DNA from: Candidatus Sumerlaeota bacterium
GTDB lineage: Bacteria; Sumerlaeota; Sumerlaeia; MWCT01; JAUWMI01
Assembly (NCBI GenBank): GCA_030613245.1
Contig: JAUWMI010000013.1
Location: forward strand, 20,964-84,963
DNA: 64,000 nucleotides
Direction: 5' to 3'
Both the position numbers and the translations under genes were made by a program. Shown one piece after another: positions 1 through 7,701 of this stretch (positions are counted from its first letter, which is position 1; each line of letters starts with the position of its first letter). The notes under the pieces were generated by a model. It made no database searches, was not told the origin of the DNA, and was given only the letters and a program-made list of their open reading frames with translations.

Positions 1-663
1 CTCTCGCGAGCATATATCCAGGCGCTCATCCGCGAAGGATATAACACGCCCCAGAGCCTTGCCGAAGCACAGGTGGCCGGTCTGGAGCAGTGGATCCCAA
101 CGCGCGTGGCACAACTACTAATTCAAGAGGCAAAGGCATTCACTCAGCGTGCCTACCAGAAAGACAGGGTCGTTACAGAATCCATGATTCAGACGAGGCC
201 CGCCAGGGCGGGTCGCCCAGAGCGCATACAAGTGCCGCTCGGACGAGTCCCAGCACAACCAAAGGCCGTCCCAAAAGGCAGACCCGCAAAGCCTAAAAAA
301 CGCGCAAAGCCCGGCCAGGAACCAGTAACTCTGGAGATTGACTGTAATGCACCTGGCACGATTCTATTTTGCGGAAAGAAGGTTCAGCTCACCCGGCTTC
401 CTTACAAACTGCTTCTCCTGCTCGCCTCCAGGCCAATGGTCGGCATCCGATACGAAGATCTGGACGACAGCCTGTGGGAAGATGCGAAAGTGGAACGCCA
501 GCAGGTCTCTGCGCATAAGTCAGCCATTATCAAAGCTTTTGCAACTATCATTGGCAAGCGGCAGGCCTCACGGCTTATCAAAACCCACAGCGGATTTGGC
601 CTTTCCTTGCAGATCAACTCCCAGGATATCCACATCACCCCTATTTGTAGGGAAGGATCATAA
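1..663 (+). CDS. 3' end of a helicase-like protein: HhH motif plus C-terminal winged helix (partial)
   Basis: The frame is open from base 1, so the GTG at 73 is internal and the gene starts outside the window. The first 45 or so codons (Y-I-Q-A-L-I-R-E-G-Y ... L-I-Q-E-A) read like the helix-hairpin-helix repeat found near the end of Ski2-like DEAD/DEAH helicases. A basic, Pro/Lys-rich linker follows (about 196-320), then a domain of about 100 residues (L-T-R-L-P-Y-K-L-L-L-L-L-A ... S-G-F-G-L) that resembles an OmpR-type winged helix. The stop codon TAA lies inside a palindromic element. The helicase assignment is inference from the HhH-like tail, because no helicase core is visible. Confidence 0.5.
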   Translation, partial: LSRAYIQALIREGYNTPQSLAEAQVAGLEQWIPTRVAQLLIQEAKAFTQRAYQKDRVVTESMIQTRPARAGRPERIQVPLGRVPAQPKAVPKGRPAKPKKRAKPGQEPVTLEIDCNAPGTILFCGKKVQLTRLPYKLLLLLASRPMVGIRYEDLDDSLWEDAKVERQQVSAHKSAIIKAFATIIGKRQASRLIKTHSGFGLSLQINSQDIHITPICREGS

Positions 664-674
664 TCTGTCCCTAC
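647..674. repeat. GTAGGG palindromic element, core near AGATTATAATCT (degenerate)
   Basis: This 28-bp member of the window-wide family has a diverged left half. It is read in the third frame, so its centre provides the TAA stop of the preceding gene. A further half-copy ending CGTCCCTAC lies at about 711-734. Confidence 0.7.
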
Positions 675-751
675 TGCTTCCGAAACACAGGTTTACCCTC
701 GGCAACTAGAGCTTATTGCAGTAAACGTCCCTACCATAAATCTCTATTCCA

Positions 752-776
752 ATTGCCAAAAAATCAGGAATTGACT
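752..776. repeat. ATTGCCAAAAAAT motif, copy 1
   Basis: ATTGCCAAAAAATCAGGAAT is followed by TTGACT. A near-identical motif lies at 4357-4380. Both stand a short distance after a CCCTAC palindrome end, so they may be flank carried by the same kind of element. Confidence 0.4.
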
Positions 777-832
777 ATAATATTAATAGTCACGACAGCA
801 GGGGGTTTAATGCGCCTGAGGCGCGTTAAGTC

Positions 833-2647
833 ATGTTAAACCCCTATATTTGTGACGTGGCAATCAGGGAAGGCCTGTCTGCTACAGACAGAGATTTCCA
901 ACTTGTAGAGGCAGTTCACGAACTGCCCTGCAATCCAAAGTCGAAAATGGACTCTGAAGAAAAACAGTATTTACGGAAAATCGGGTCATACCACCTGATT
1001 TTTTTACTGGGCAGGGGCGGAACCGGAGAGGTCTACAAGGCCTTCGATCCTGGACGTAACCTCTATGTAGCAATCAAACTATACTCCACTGCCATTATGT
1101 CCGACGAAGAGGCCCACAAGGTCAGGCTGCGCCAAGCTGTAAGCTCTTTTGAGCGAGAGGCGCGGGCCATTTCCGCTCTGACCCACCAAAATGTGGCAAA
1201 GATCTATACCGTCAGATCTACTGACGATGGCATACCCTACCTCGTAATGGAGTACGTTGATGGCCCGTCCTTGTCTGATCTGATCCGCAACAAAGCGGAA
1301 CTCACGTACTCACAAATTGCGGATCTAATGGCACAAGCTGCAATGGGACTCCAAGCCGCGTATCAGCTCAAGATTCTTCATCTCGACATCAAGCCGGGCA
1401 ACATCATGCTCACCTCTGATAACGTGGTAAAACTGGTTGATTTTGGCCAGGCAAAGTTCCTCATGCACGAAACAGGGCCAGCAGGCGGCCCCATGGATCC
1501 GGAAACGCCTAGTACGGGCGAACGGCCGGTCACCCCTACACTCGGTACCCCCCGTTATATGTCACCTGAACAGGGGCTTGGACAAACTGCAGGACACCCA
1601 GCTGCCCCGTCGGGTGACCATCGCTCCGACATCTACTCGCTCGGTGCAACATTCTACCATCTCCTCGCCGGTCAACCTCCCTATGATGCTACAACCGCGC
1701 AGGAACTCATCCAGCAACATGTCGTTGGCACCTACGTCCCAATTTACCTGGTCAACCCCAAGGTGCCAGGTGGCCTGTGCGAAATTGTCGCAAAGATGAT
1801 GGCCAGGGATCCCAATGATCGCTATCAGGACTACGATGAACTCATTCACGATCTTAACCAGGAAAAACTGACTCTTCTATCTAAGGAAGAAGGCGATTTT
1901 GTTCCCTACACTGCATCTTCTGACGATTCGTTCCAGACTCACTCTGATACCGACTTTGTAGAGACAGATCATGATCTGTCCGTGCCGCCCCCATTGAGCG
2001 CACAGCAATTCTCCAAACACTCACGACTGGCACCAGAGAAACTGCGCAGGATTCTGGATGTACAGGTTGGGCCACCTGCGAAAAGTCCCGTGGGGCGCTC
2101 TATATTCATCGGCTTCGGCGTACTGCTGATGTTGTTAGGCTTCTGTACTGTTGTGTGGCCACATTGGTGGAGCTATTCTACTCCTGATTCTTTACGGCCA
2201 GGCACGGCACTTAAGCCGCTCGCCTTGTTTGTAGATCGGCTGAAACAATTGGGCGTTCCCCATAGAGATGGCTCTTCGCGAGAATCTTATTTGGCCCAAA
2301 TTGCAGCAACGAAAAAGCGAATGCAGAAACTGCGCAACGCCTTCCTGACGTACGAAGCCGAAATGGGAAAGGCTGCCAATTCACTTAAGGAACTCGCTCG
2401 AGCCCGCTATGTTGAGCCAGATGCTCTTGCAGACACGTGGGGCAATAACATCGTGCTGCTGCGGTTTGAGCGCAAATTCTTTTCATACGGATTGGACGGC
2501 ACAGAAAATACAACTGACGATATCTTGCTCGACTCCTCGGGCCGTTTCCTCAAACTCCCCGCTGAAGACATCATCCATACCATGGAATCTCAGACACGGC
2601 AAATAGAGTCTGATTCGGCACCTATGACAGCACAACCTTTCCAGTAA
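833..2647 (+). CDS. Membrane serine/threonine protein kinase with pseudopilin (GspG)-like C-terminal domain
   Basis: The Hanks-type kinase domain begins near residue 56 with glycine loop G-R-G-G-T-G-E-V-Y-K-A and ATP-binding Lys in V-A-I-K-L. The catalytic loop L-H-L-D-I-K-P-G-N has Leu in place of the usual Arg before the catalytic Asp, and DFG is followed by T-P-R-Y-M-S-P-E-Q. An acidic linker (about 345-420) leads to one membrane span (about 423-446) and an outer domain. That domain ends W-G-N-N-I-V-L-L ... Y-G-L-D-G-T-E-N-T-T-D-D-I, which matches the pattern of type II secretion major pseudopilin C-termini. Two palindromic elements lie in frame, at codons 25-33 and 376-384. The start is uncertain: ATG 947 would skip the first element. 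Confidence 0.85.
   Translation: MLNPYICDVAIREGLSATDRDFQLVEAVHELPCNPKSKMDSEEKQYLRKIGSYHLIFLLGRGGTGEVYKAFDPGRNLYVAIKLYSTAIMSDEEAHKVRLRQAVSSFEREARAISALTHQNVAKIYTVRSTDDGIPYLVMEYVDGPSLSDLIRNKAELTYSQIADLMAQAAMGLQAAYQLKILHLDIKPGNIMLTSDNVVKLVDFGQAKFLMHETGPAGGPMDPETPSTGERPVTPTLGTPRYMSPEQGLGQTAGHPAAPSGDHRSDIYSLGATFYHLLAGQPPYDATTAQELIQQHVVGTYVPIYLVNPKVPGGLCEIVAKMMARDPNDRYQDYDELIHDLNQEKLTLLSKEEGDFVPYTASSDDSFQTHSDTDFVETDHDLSVPPPLSAQQFSKHSRLAPEKLRRILDVQVGPPAKSPVGRSIFIGFGVLLMLLGFCTVVWPHWWSYSTPDSLRPGTALKPLALFVDRLKQLGVPHRDGSSRESYLAQIAATKKRMQKLRNAFLTYEAEMGKAANSLKELARARYVEPDALADTWGNNIVLLRFERKFFSYGLDGTENTTDDILLDSSGRFLKLPAEDIIHTMESQTRQIESDSAPMTAQPFQ
905..932. repeat. GTAGGG palindromic element inside kinase 5' end, core AGTTCACGAACT
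   Basis: It lies in frame with the kinase from ATG 833 and encodes V-E-A-V-H-E-L-P-C. If translation starts at ATG 947 it is instead 5' leader. Confidence 0.75.
1958..1985. repeat. GTAGGG palindromic element inside kinase linker, core AGATCATGATCT
   Basis: It is in frame at codon 376 and encodes V-E-T-D-H-D-L-S-V, in the acidic linker between the kinase domain and the membrane span. The left arm is GTAGAGAC and the right arm GTCCGTGC. Confidence 0.75.
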
Positions 2648-2677
2648 CCAATGGCGCCATAATGCTGCCGTGAATCA

Positions 2678-2705
2678 GTAGGGACAAATTGTAATCTGCC
2701 CCTAC
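2678..2705. repeat. GTAGGG palindromic element, core near AAATTGTAATCT
   Basis: It lies 31 bp after the kinase stop, with arms GTAGGGAC and TGCCCCTAC. It is followed by TTTGTCTGCCTCAGGC (2719-2734), a motif that recurs near 7587 and 26751. Confidence 0.75.
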
Positions 2706-2755
2706 TGTCCCAGGCTGGTTTGTCTGCCTCAGGCGGATCTTAACAGCGAAAACTA

Positions 2756-2785
2756 TTGACAATTCTCACGTGAGACTCTTATTAA
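2756..2785 (+). promoter_or_regulatory. Candidate sigma-70 promoter with palindromic spacer
   Basis: TTGACA (2756-2761) is separated by 18 bp from TATTAA (2780-2785). The spacer contains the perfect palindrome TCTCACGTGAGA (2765-2776), a plausible operator. It sits 50 bp upstream of the sugar transferase gene. This is inference from motif matches only. Confidence 0.4.
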
Positions 2786-2834
2786 TAAAAGGTTAGAAGA
2801 TGCTAACAGCGAGTTCGTTTTCGCGAAAAGTAAC

Positions 2835-4301
2835 ATGCTAAGAGAAAAAGATTACATATTTAAGCGCGTAAATATGCTGTTGGATTTCCTGCTTGCCGCC
2901 CTCGCTTTTCTTGCAGCGCATCTTCTCAAGAACCGCATTCTTTCACCCTATATCGCTCCAACCATGCTCCGCTGGAGCCCACTGTCGCACTACTACTGGC
3001 TCCTCTTTCTTATCCCACCCCTGACCGTGCTCATGCTCTACCTGAATGGCTATTACGAGGCCCAGCGGATCCGTAAGGCCCTTGATACCATCAAGATTAT
3101 CCTGCTCAGCGTGGCCGAGACAACGTTGATCTGTGTGATGATCATCTATATAATATACAGGGGCGACATTATCAGCCGAGGTCAGATTCTTCTGACCCCA
3201 ATTATTCTTGTTAGTCTACTCCTAATAAAGACGTTCGCCGTGAGACGCGTGCTCTTGCGGCTTCGTCAGCAAGGCTACAACTTCAGTACCCTACTGCTCG
3301 TTGGCGGGGGAGAGAAGATGCGGCAATTCATTGACCTTCTCGAGAGCCATCCCTTCTGGGGCTTTCGCATCGCCGGTATTATAAGTGACAACCCAAAAAT
3401 GACCCCTGGCTCTCTATTAACCCAGACCACGTCAGGCAAAACCAGGCATTACCCAATCGTCGGCTCACTGGACGAGACACTGATCTACCTCGAACAGCAT
3501 ACTGTGGATGAAGTCATTTTTATTCCCTCAGTGGCATCCCTGGACCGGATCGTCCCTTTGCTCGAAGGATGTGAGGAGATGGGAATTCGCACGCGGCTGG
3601 CCCTGAACTTTTTCAATCACAGGATCGCCTGGCCCTCACTCGATAAATTTGAGAACACTGCGCTCATCACCTATAATCCAGTGCGCGAATTGAACATGGC
3701 CCTCCTGTTGAAGTACACATTCGACCGCATTACCGCCTGTCTCCTGCTTATTCTATGCTCGCCGATCCTGATTGCTACTGCCCTCGCAATTAAGATCACC
3801 TCCAAAACCGGCGATCCCATCTTTTACCGCCAGACCCGCTGCGGCCTGAATGGACGCACATTTACCCTCTGGAAATTTCGCTCTATGAAAGTAGGTGCCG
3901 ATCAGGAGCTGAAAAATCTGCGGGCCCTGAGCGAGGTGGACGGCCCGGTGTTCAAAATTCGTAAGGATCCTCGTATCACGCCGGTTGGCCGCTTGATCCG
4001 GCGATTCAGCATCGACGAGCTCCCGCAACTCGGCAACGTCCTGCACGGCGAGATGAGCCTGGTAGGTCCGCGTCCCCCCATCCCAGAGGAAGTGAAAAAA
4101 TACGACCGCTGGCAGCGCCGCCGCCTTAGCATGAAGCCTGGCATTACCTGCCTGTGGCAGGTCAAAGGCCGTAGTCGGCTGAACTTTGATACCTGGATGA
4201 AACTTGACCTGGAATATATTGATAACTGGTCTCTATTCCTCGATTTCAAGATCCTCTTAAGAACCATCCTCGTCGTGACTACAGGCTACGGCGCAATGTA
4301 G
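2835..4301 (+). CDS. Exopolysaccharide polyprenyl glycosylphosphotransferase (WcaJ/WbaP-type)
   Basis: This enzyme transfers a sugar-1-phosphate from a nucleotide sugar to undecaprenyl phosphate, the first membrane step of polysaccharide assembly. It has N-terminal membrane helices (about residues 12-135), a Rossmann-like segment with L-L-V-G-G-G, and a C-terminal bacterial sugar transferase domain from about residue 290. That domain holds one hydrophobic helix, the W-K-F-R-S-M motif, R-R-F-S-I-D-E-L-P-Q-L-N-type text, S-L-V-G-P-R-P-P and K-P-G-I-T-C-L-W-Q. At 488 residues it has the normal full length. The glycosyltransferases at 38-47 kb may act on the same glycan, but no Wzx or Wzy gene is nearby. 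Confidence 0.93.
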   Translation: MLREKDYIFKRVNMLLDFLLAALAFLAAHLLKNRILSPYIAPTMLRWSPLSHYYWLLFLIPPLTVLMLYLNGYYEAQRIRKALDTIKIILLSVAETTLICVMIIYIIYRGDIISRGQILLTPIILVSLLLIKTFAVRRVLLRLRQQGYNFSTLLLVGGGEKMRQFIDLLESHPFWGFRIAGIISDNPKMTPGSLLTQTTSGKTRHYPIVGSLDETLIYLEQHTVDEVIFIPSVASLDRIVPLLEGCEEMGIRTRLALNFFNHRIAWPSLDKFENTALITYNPVRELNMALLLKYTFDRITACLLLILCSPILIATALAIKITSKTGDPIFYRQTRCGLNGRTFTLWKFRSMKVGADQELKNLRALSEVDGPVFKIRKDPRITPVGRLIRRFSIDELPQLGNVLHGEMSLVGPRPPIPEEVKKYDRWQRRRLSMKPGITCLWQVKGRSRLNFDTWMKLDLEYIDNWSLFLDFKILLRTILVVTTGYGAM

Positions 4302-4317
4302 CCGCACAATCATTCTA

Positions 4318-4346
4318 ATAGGGGCAAGTTCATAAACTACCCCTAC
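4318..4346. repeat. GTAGGG palindromic element, core AGTTCATAAACT
   Basis: This copy, with A in place of the first G, lies 17 bp after the sugar transferase stop, between convergent genes, where it could act as a hairpin at the 3' ends of both transcripts. Confidence 0.7.
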
Positions 4347-4356
4347 AAAAACACCT

Positions 4357-4380
4357 ATTGCCAAAAAATAGGGATTGAGT
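4357..4380. repeat. ATTGCCAAAAAAT motif, copy 2
   Basis: ATTGCCAAAAAATAGGGATT is followed by GAGT, and matches the motif at 752-776. It lies 11 bp after a palindromic element. Confidence 0.4.
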
Positions 4381-4399
4381 CAGGGACTTGAAGTGAGAT

Positions 4400-5632
4400 T
4401 CAGAACAGCTCGAGCTGTTCGTGAGTAGCCTTGTCTTTGGGGAAAATAGTGATGGTGCCAAACTCGCCGTCATAGCCGGGCAGGATGTGCAGTTGCCCCT
4501 TGCGGACGCGGAGAATTGCTTCGATGACGCGCGGCGAAAGGCCCGTGCGCTGCATTGTTTCTTCCTCGGCATCAAGCAGTAGCGCAAATTCGCTACCGAA
4601 TTGCCCCACCAGATTCTTGTACATCTTCTGTACACCAACCGTATCTGCATCTCTCCCCAGCACCTCGCCCAAAATCTCCCGCAGTGGCACCAGGTTTCGA
4701 TACGGAATAGTGTTCGGCAGACGCGTTCCTTCTGGCCGATCCGCCAGCTGTTCAACACGATGCATCACGCCACGCGTTAAAGGCCTTCCGCAGCTGGGAC
4801 AGATATTCTTCAGCCGCATCGTTTCTTTCGGGGATAACCGCTGGTTACAATTGCGATGGCCATCGTAGTGGTACTTGCCTTCTTCAGGGAAAAACTCGAT
4901 GGTGTACAGAAATTTCTGGGGATCTTTTGACCGTATCGCATCAACGATGGCCGGATAGTTGAGCTCCGTATCAAAGACGTTTGCTTCGCGGCCGAGCCGG
5001 GAGCAGGAGTGCGCATCAGAATTCGAGATCAGCGCCACACGATCCAGAGCTGAGAGGCGCCAGTTCATCGCCGGATCGCTACTCAGGCCTGTCTCGATTG
5101 CAAAAATGTACTTCGTGTATTTGCCAAAACACTCTTCCAAGCTGTCAAAGCCCGAATTCGAGCCAAACACGGAATACCATGGGGTCCAGGCATGTGCCGG
5201 AATGAGGACGCACTCGCTCGAGATTCCGAGAACAATATCCACCAGGTCTTCTGCCGCCAGTCCGAGCATAGGCCGCCCATCTGATCGTAACTTACCGTAC
5301 GTTGACAGCCGATCGTTAATTTTCTCCACCACTTCGATGGTCGGCGCAAAAATGAGCATATGTACCCGCCGACCACGGCCACGCACCTGAAAAATGTTCG
5401 ACACCTCGCTAGTCAACATTAACGTGGTTCCGTTATATTCATAAAGTCCCTTAGCCGCAGGCTGGAGCTTTTGCTTCATCTCGCTGAGCCACATAGGGTG
5501 CGTGAAATCGCCGGTGCCGAGCAGCGTGATGCCTTTCCATTTTGCCCACTGGCTCAGGCTATCGAGGTTCATGTCGCTACTGGTTGCGCGGCTATATTTT
5601 GAGTGAATATGCAAATCGGCAATTATACGCAT
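4400..5632 (-). CDS. Endonuclease Q (EndoQ), PHP-domain DNA repair nuclease
   Basis: EndoQ cleaves DNA 5' of deaminated bases (uracil, hypoxanthine) and abasic sites. The PHP metal-binding motifs are visible: D-L-H-I-H-S-K-Y-S at residues 6-14, G-T-G-D-F-T-H-P near 39 and S-N-S-D-A-H near 213. The zinc-finger region has cysteines in R-N-C-N-Q and C-P-S-C-G (about 265-292), followed by helix-hairpin-helix-like text. At 410 residues it matches the family. The protein ends in Q-L-E-L-F, which fits the bacterial sliding-clamp-binding consensus QLxLF. Archaeal EndoQ is known to work with PCNA, so this looks like the bacterial counterpart. Homologues are often mislabelled as UvrD helicase. Confidence 0.88.
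   Translation of the reverse strand: MRIIADLHIHSKYSRATSSDMNLDSLSQWAKWKGITLLGTGDFTHPMWLSEMKQKLQPAAKGLYEYNGTTLMLTSEVSNIFQVRGRGRRVHMLIFAPTIEVVEKINDRLSTYGKLRSDGRPMLGLAAEDLVDIVLGISSECVLIPAHAWTPWYSVFGSNSGFDSLEECFGKYTKYIFAIETGLSSDPAMNWRLSALDRVALISNSDAHSCSRLGREANVFDTELNYPAIVDAIRSKDPQKFLYTIEFFPEEGKYHYDGHRNCNQRLSPKETMRLKNICPSCGRPLTRGVMHRVEQLADRPEGTRLPNTIPYRNLVPLREILGEVLGRDADTVGVQKMYKNLVGQFGSEFALLLDAEEETMQRTGLSPRVIEAILRVRKGQLHILPGYDGEFGTITIFPKDKATHEQLELF
4403..4420. other. 18-bp perfect palindrome at the 3' end of endoQ
   Basis: GAACAGCTCGAGCTGTTC covers the codons for E-Q-L-E-L-F just before the stop. It may be a by-product of the codons chosen for the clamp-binding peptide, or a transcript-end hairpin. 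No T-tract follows. Confidence 0.6.
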
Positions 5633-5810
5633 GCCTGTGTGCTCCGCGTATCACGCCTGGAATAAGAGAACCGACAAATTTAGGTGTTTAAACATCTGAA
5701 CGAGTGCTACCAGCCATAGGTTGTGGCGCACAGCGCTATGTCCCGTCCGCTGGGAGTATTTGTTGGATCACTCCAATGATGTTCACGAAGGACAACTTTC
5801 TGATACTCAG

Positions 5811-6419
5811 TCAGCCTCCCTCGTTCTTCATCCGAAGGATATTGCGCACTTCCTTTCGGACCGTCTTGGGATAGCGAGGTGAGACTTGAGAAATCTGGGA
5901 GTCGTCAAACCGTTCCAAATTACGAAGCGTGACTATTGTTTTCGGGTCAACACCTTTCCGGCGCATTAAATATACGAAATCGAACATTGCTTGCTCTGGT
6001 GAAGCAATGGCCTTTCCCATGGGTTTAGAATAGATCGATTTACTAACGCATACGAATACATATAGTCCCAAAGGTGTCATGCGTTCACGCGAGCGGTTGT
6101 GCCGCCTGTTCGTAAAACACGTAAATTGCTTGGGAATCTGAGTTATCAATTGGTGATAATGCAATGCAGAAGCGCAGGTTATGTACGCGTGAGAATCAAG
6201 GCTCTTCACCAGATCTTCTGGGGTTACCATGTTCGGCAGTCCATACTTCCCGCGAGTATATCGCTGGATCACTCCGCGCTCCACGAGTCTTGCCAGTTCG
6301 ACATTTAGGGCGTGCGCAGACGTGTGGGCAATATTAGCAAGCTCAGTGACGGTAAAAATGGTTTTGCCCTGGACTCGGCTTTGTTCAGCAAGATACTCTT
6401 GCCATTTCAATGCCTTCAT
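5811..6419 (-). CDS. AbiEi-like antitoxin (type IV toxin-antitoxin), winged-helix regulator
   Basis: The N-terminal helix-turn-helix (F-T-V-T-E-L-A-N-I-A-H-T-S ... L-V-E-R-G-V-I-Q-R) and the R-G-K-Y-G-L-P turn match the AbiEi antitoxin/transcriptional regulator fold. The C-terminal half has A-S-P-E-Q-A-M-F-D-F and ends near R-N-I-L-R-M-K. I chose ATG 6419 because it forms a 4-bp ATGA overlap with the stop of the upstream nucleotidyltransferase gene; TTG 6431 is the alternative. In known AbiE systems the antitoxin blocks the toxin's effect without direct contact and represses the operon. Here it is the second gene, the reverse of the usual order. Confidence 0.75.
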   Translation of the reverse strand: MKALKWQEYLAEQSRVQGKTIFTVTELANIAHTSAHALNVELARLVERGVIQRYTRGKYGLPNMVTPEDLVKSLDSHAYITCASALHYHQLITQIPKQFTCFTNRRHNRSRERMTPLGLYVFVCVSKSIYSKPMGKAIASPEQAMFDFVYLMRRKGVDPKTIVTLRNLERFDDSQISQVSPRYPKTVRKEVRNILRMKNEGG

Positions 6420-7213
6420 GATGACTCGCAATCCAGTCGGAGTTTCAGCCTATTGTGTAGAACCTTCAGGATATCTTCAAAAACCATTGCTGCTCCCCCC
6501 GCCTCACGAATACGATCGGCAACCTGGAGATCAAGTTGAGTGTCAATTACCTCCCCTATATTGCGGATATGATAGTCTCTCGAGCTTACGATCTTCTTCA
6601 GTCTGTCGGACACGACTGACCGATCGAGGGAAATCTTCGCCAGTTTTTGATCTATTCTACCGGCCGAATCTGATGTCAGTCGATCCCCGAACAAGAAGAT
6701 GTCTACGAGGTCTCGCTCTTCAATATACGTGCGATTGAACAATGCGATAATCTTGCTTTCTATCATATCTTCATCTGAAGCCGTTAGATAAACGACACCG
6801 CCTTTGGTGCGTACGATTGGTTTGTCGAGACATTCAATCCGCGTGATATCCACATTGATTTCGATTCCACTGTGCGGTACGTCGCTTCGATAGAACACTA
6901 GTTTAACAATCTTAACCATAGGCGAATCGGCGTCCTGGCCAGTCGCTGGGGCAACGGTCCCATCGTATCCGAGCCGCTCTTTCACCTCGGGAAGCAGTTT
7001 TCTTCTTAATAATGACACAATCTCCTCCTGCTTCTCATCGAGATCCTTCTCCCAGTGATAGTCCAGATCGACTGACAATCGGGGGCTGTCGTCCAATAGC
7101 CGAAATCGAAAGCCACCAATTAAGGACAGACTGTGGCCAGCCGGGCTGGTCGCAAGAATCGCTGCGACAAGTCGCTGGATGTCCTCGGAAATTTTTGCTT
7201 TATTATTTTTCAT
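6416..7213 (-). CDS. AbiEii-like nucleotidyltransferase toxin
   Basis: The DUF1814/AbiEii family shows G-G-F-R-F-R followed by S-V-D-L-D (the G-G ... S-x-D-x-D nucleotidyltransferase signature, about residues 33-51), D-I-T-R, the segment E-D-M-I-E-S-K-I-I-A-L and E-E-R-D-L-V-D-I-F. These correspond to the conserved metal-binding and Lys/Arg-Asp motifs. At 265 residues it is full length. It is the promoter-proximal gene of a two-gene operon with the AbiEi-like protein, with an overlap of 4 bp. The toxic activity is inferred from the family. The AT-rich leader (7214-7240) holds a TAATATTA palindrome. Confidence 0.78.
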   Translation of the reverse strand: MKNNKAKISEDIQRLVAAILATSPAGHSLSLIGGFRFRLLDDSPRLSVDLDYHWEKDLDEKQEEIVSLLRRKLLPEVKERLGYDGTVAPATGQDADSPMVKIVKLVFYRSDVPHSGIEINVDITRIECLDKPIVRTKGGVVYLTASDEDMIESKIIALFNRTYIEERDLVDIFLFGDRLTSDSAGRIDQKLAKISLDRSVVSDRLKKIVSSRDYHIRNIGEVIDTQLDLQVADRIREAGGAAMVFEDILKVLHNRLKLRLDCESS

Positions 7214-7701
7214 GTAATATTATACAACATTTCTGTTATAGAAAGTTACTCGGGTCTAATATTTTGTCAAGCAAAAAGATCACTTGCGTAATTTTCTACA
7301 ACAAATCGGCTGTAATAACGTGCCCATGTGAGGCTGCTTACGGAAACATTAAAGGCATAGATGAACCATACGCTTTGTGGCGACGATTGGGAAATTCCGG
7401 GGACAGAGAGGCTGTCCGACAATTCCAAATCATCCTAATTTAACTCGACGGTAAACTTTGCGGAAATTCTGGGACGGGCTGCGAAATTCTTAGCGGTACA
7501 TGATACTGTTCTCGATTTTCATCCACGATAAGAACATCTTAATAACCCCCAGGCGTATAAAATTTCACGCAAAGAAAGGACTTGGCTTGTCTGTCTCAGG
7601 TAGGTCGGACCCACGTTGATCGTTCTCTCTTGCAGCATGCCATTGAATGTTAGCTCTGCAGTTGCAGTTGAGCTCAGTTAAATCAATTTGGGAAATCTGC
7701 G
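7214..7701. other. Intergenic region, no gene recognised
   Basis: The stretch is AT-rich next to the toxin-antitoxin start, with TAATATTA as a possible operator core. A copy of the TTGTCTGTCTCAGG motif lies at about 7587-7600. No RNA gene or convincing small coding sequence was found. Confidence 0.5.
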
